Made by a program: the position numbers and the translations under genes. Below the pieces are notes generated by a model. The model was given only the letters and a program-made list of their open reading frames with translations, was not told the DNA's origin and searched no databases. Shown piece by piece: positions 63,383 to 64,000 of a stretch of DNA of 64,000 nucleotides. The DNA comes from Thauera sp. (lineage in GTDB: Bacteria; Pseudomonadota; Gammaproteobacteria; Burkholderiales; Rhodocyclaceae), in assembly GCA_017302295.1 (NCBI GenBank), contig JAFLDS010000015.1, forward strand, positions 25,496-89,495, in the 5' to 3' direction. Within the stretch, counting starts at the first letter, position 1, and each line of letters opens with the position of its first letter.

Positions 63383-63993
63383 CTACTTTGCCACGCGCCC
63401 CGCCTTCGTTCCACCCTGCGCCGCCTCCAGGATGCGCACCATGTCGGCATAGCCGCGGCGGCGCGCCATCTGCAGCGGCGTGGTGCCGCTGCGGTCGCCG
63501 ATGTCGAGGTCGGCGCCGGCCTCGACGAGCGCCTTCAGCGTGGCGACGTGGCGAGGCCCGCCATCGCCGAGCACGATGGACTCGATCAGCGCCGTCCAGT
63601 GCAGGTTGTTGATGTGGTCGAGCGGCGCGCCGGCGGCGATCAGGCGGCGCACCACGCCGTCGTGCCCGAGGTGGGCCGCGGCGATCAGCGCGGTGCCGTC
63701 GTAGCGGCTGGTGACGAGGTCGGCGCGCGCGCCGAGTTCGAGCAGCAGCGCCAGCGTTTGCTCGTCGTCGGCGACGGCGGCGATGGTGACTGCGTCGTAG
63801 CGGTCGACGTCGAGCGCATCGAGTTGCGCGCCGGCACGGACGAGGGCGCGGATCGCGTCGCGCCGGCGCGCATGCGCGGCGACATGCAGCGGCGTGCGCC
63901 CGCCTTGGTCTTCGCCACGTCCCAGGTGCCTTGCGCCAGATTTGCCGCAGTGCCTGCCGCGACCTTCCCGACCTTGGCCACTGCCGAAACCAT
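63383..63993 (-). pseudogene. Ankyrin-repeat protein with apparent frameshift (may extend past window)
   Basis: Ankyrin repeats run in one frame to the stop at 63383 (RTPLHVAAHARRRDAIRALV, GTALIAAAHLGHDGVVRRLI, GTTPLQMARRRGYADMVRIL). The likely N-terminal part, MVSAVAKVGKVAAGTAANLA from ATG 63993, ends DVAKTK in another frame near 63910. Adding one G there would give DVAKTKGGRTPLHVAA, a continuous protein of about 204 residues. Either the gene is broken, or the base is a sequencing error, or the N-terminal frame is chance and the protein starts beyond the window. Ankyrin proteins bind other proteins; the partner is unknown. Confidence 0.65.
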
Positions 63994-64000
63994 GCCGCCC

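Overview
The window is GC-rich bacterial chromosome, densely coded on both strands. It looks like a betaproteobacterium of the Rhodocyclales (Thauera / Azoarcus / Aromatoleum type). The reasons are an rnfABCDGE-nth operon of the proteobacterial kind, a cytochrome c4, DUF1841, DUF2189 and YdcH-type proteins, a class II (B12-dependent) ribonucleotide reductase, and the codon bias. This placement is inferred from gene content and was not checked against a database. No rRNA, tRNA, CRISPR array or insertion sequence was seen.

Layout. 1-2.7 kb: the 5' part of an HDOD-receiver-GGDEF signalling gene (minus strand, running off the left edge) and a Nudix hydrolase. 2.7-9.2 kb: the Rnf ion-pumping ferredoxin:NAD oxidoreductase operon, with endonuclease III and a DUF1841 gene behind it. 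9.4-13.5 kb: a class II glutamine amidotransferase, cysK, two large hairpin repeats, a metC-like lyase and a dihaem cytochrome c4. 13.6-17.1 kb: a MoxR ATPase / HDOD / VWA trio. 17.2-25.9 kb: a MarR regulator, a methyltransferase, a flavin oxidoreductase of the 2-nitropropane dioxygenase type, a small Cys-rich exported protein, an RND efflux pair without outer-membrane channel, and an EamA exporter. 26-32.6 kb: YqeY, an MFS carrier and a complete branched-chain/amide-type ABC importer (livG-F-K-H-M on the minus strand). 32.8-43.2 kb: a glycine-serine module (LysR regulator, gcvH, gcvP, GcvR-like ACT protein, sodium:alanine/glycine symporter, glyA, sdaA, gcvT) closed by a strong terminator. 43.2-54.9 kb: htpG, greB, several small housekeeping genes, a zinc-type CDF exporter, an HDOD protein and nrdJ.

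55-61.6 kb is the accessory part: an exported protein of unknown role, then a string of toxin-antitoxin genes and remnants (orphan antitoxin, broken PIN toxin, truncated BrnA-like antitoxin, intact hicAB), a single-chain type IIG restriction-modification enzyme and a HigBA/RelE-type pair. 61.6-64 kb: EamA and LysE-type exporters and an ankyrin-repeat gene with an apparent frameshift at the right edge.

The best-knit functional unit is the glycine-serine cluster. The importer brings in the amino acid, the cleavage system and GlyA convert glycine to serine, and SdaA deaminates serine to pyruvate. A divergent LysR gene and an ACT-domain protein are likely regulators. I found no clearly new system. 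The most unusual stretch is the mosaic of broken and intact toxin-antitoxin genes next to the type IIG enzyme.
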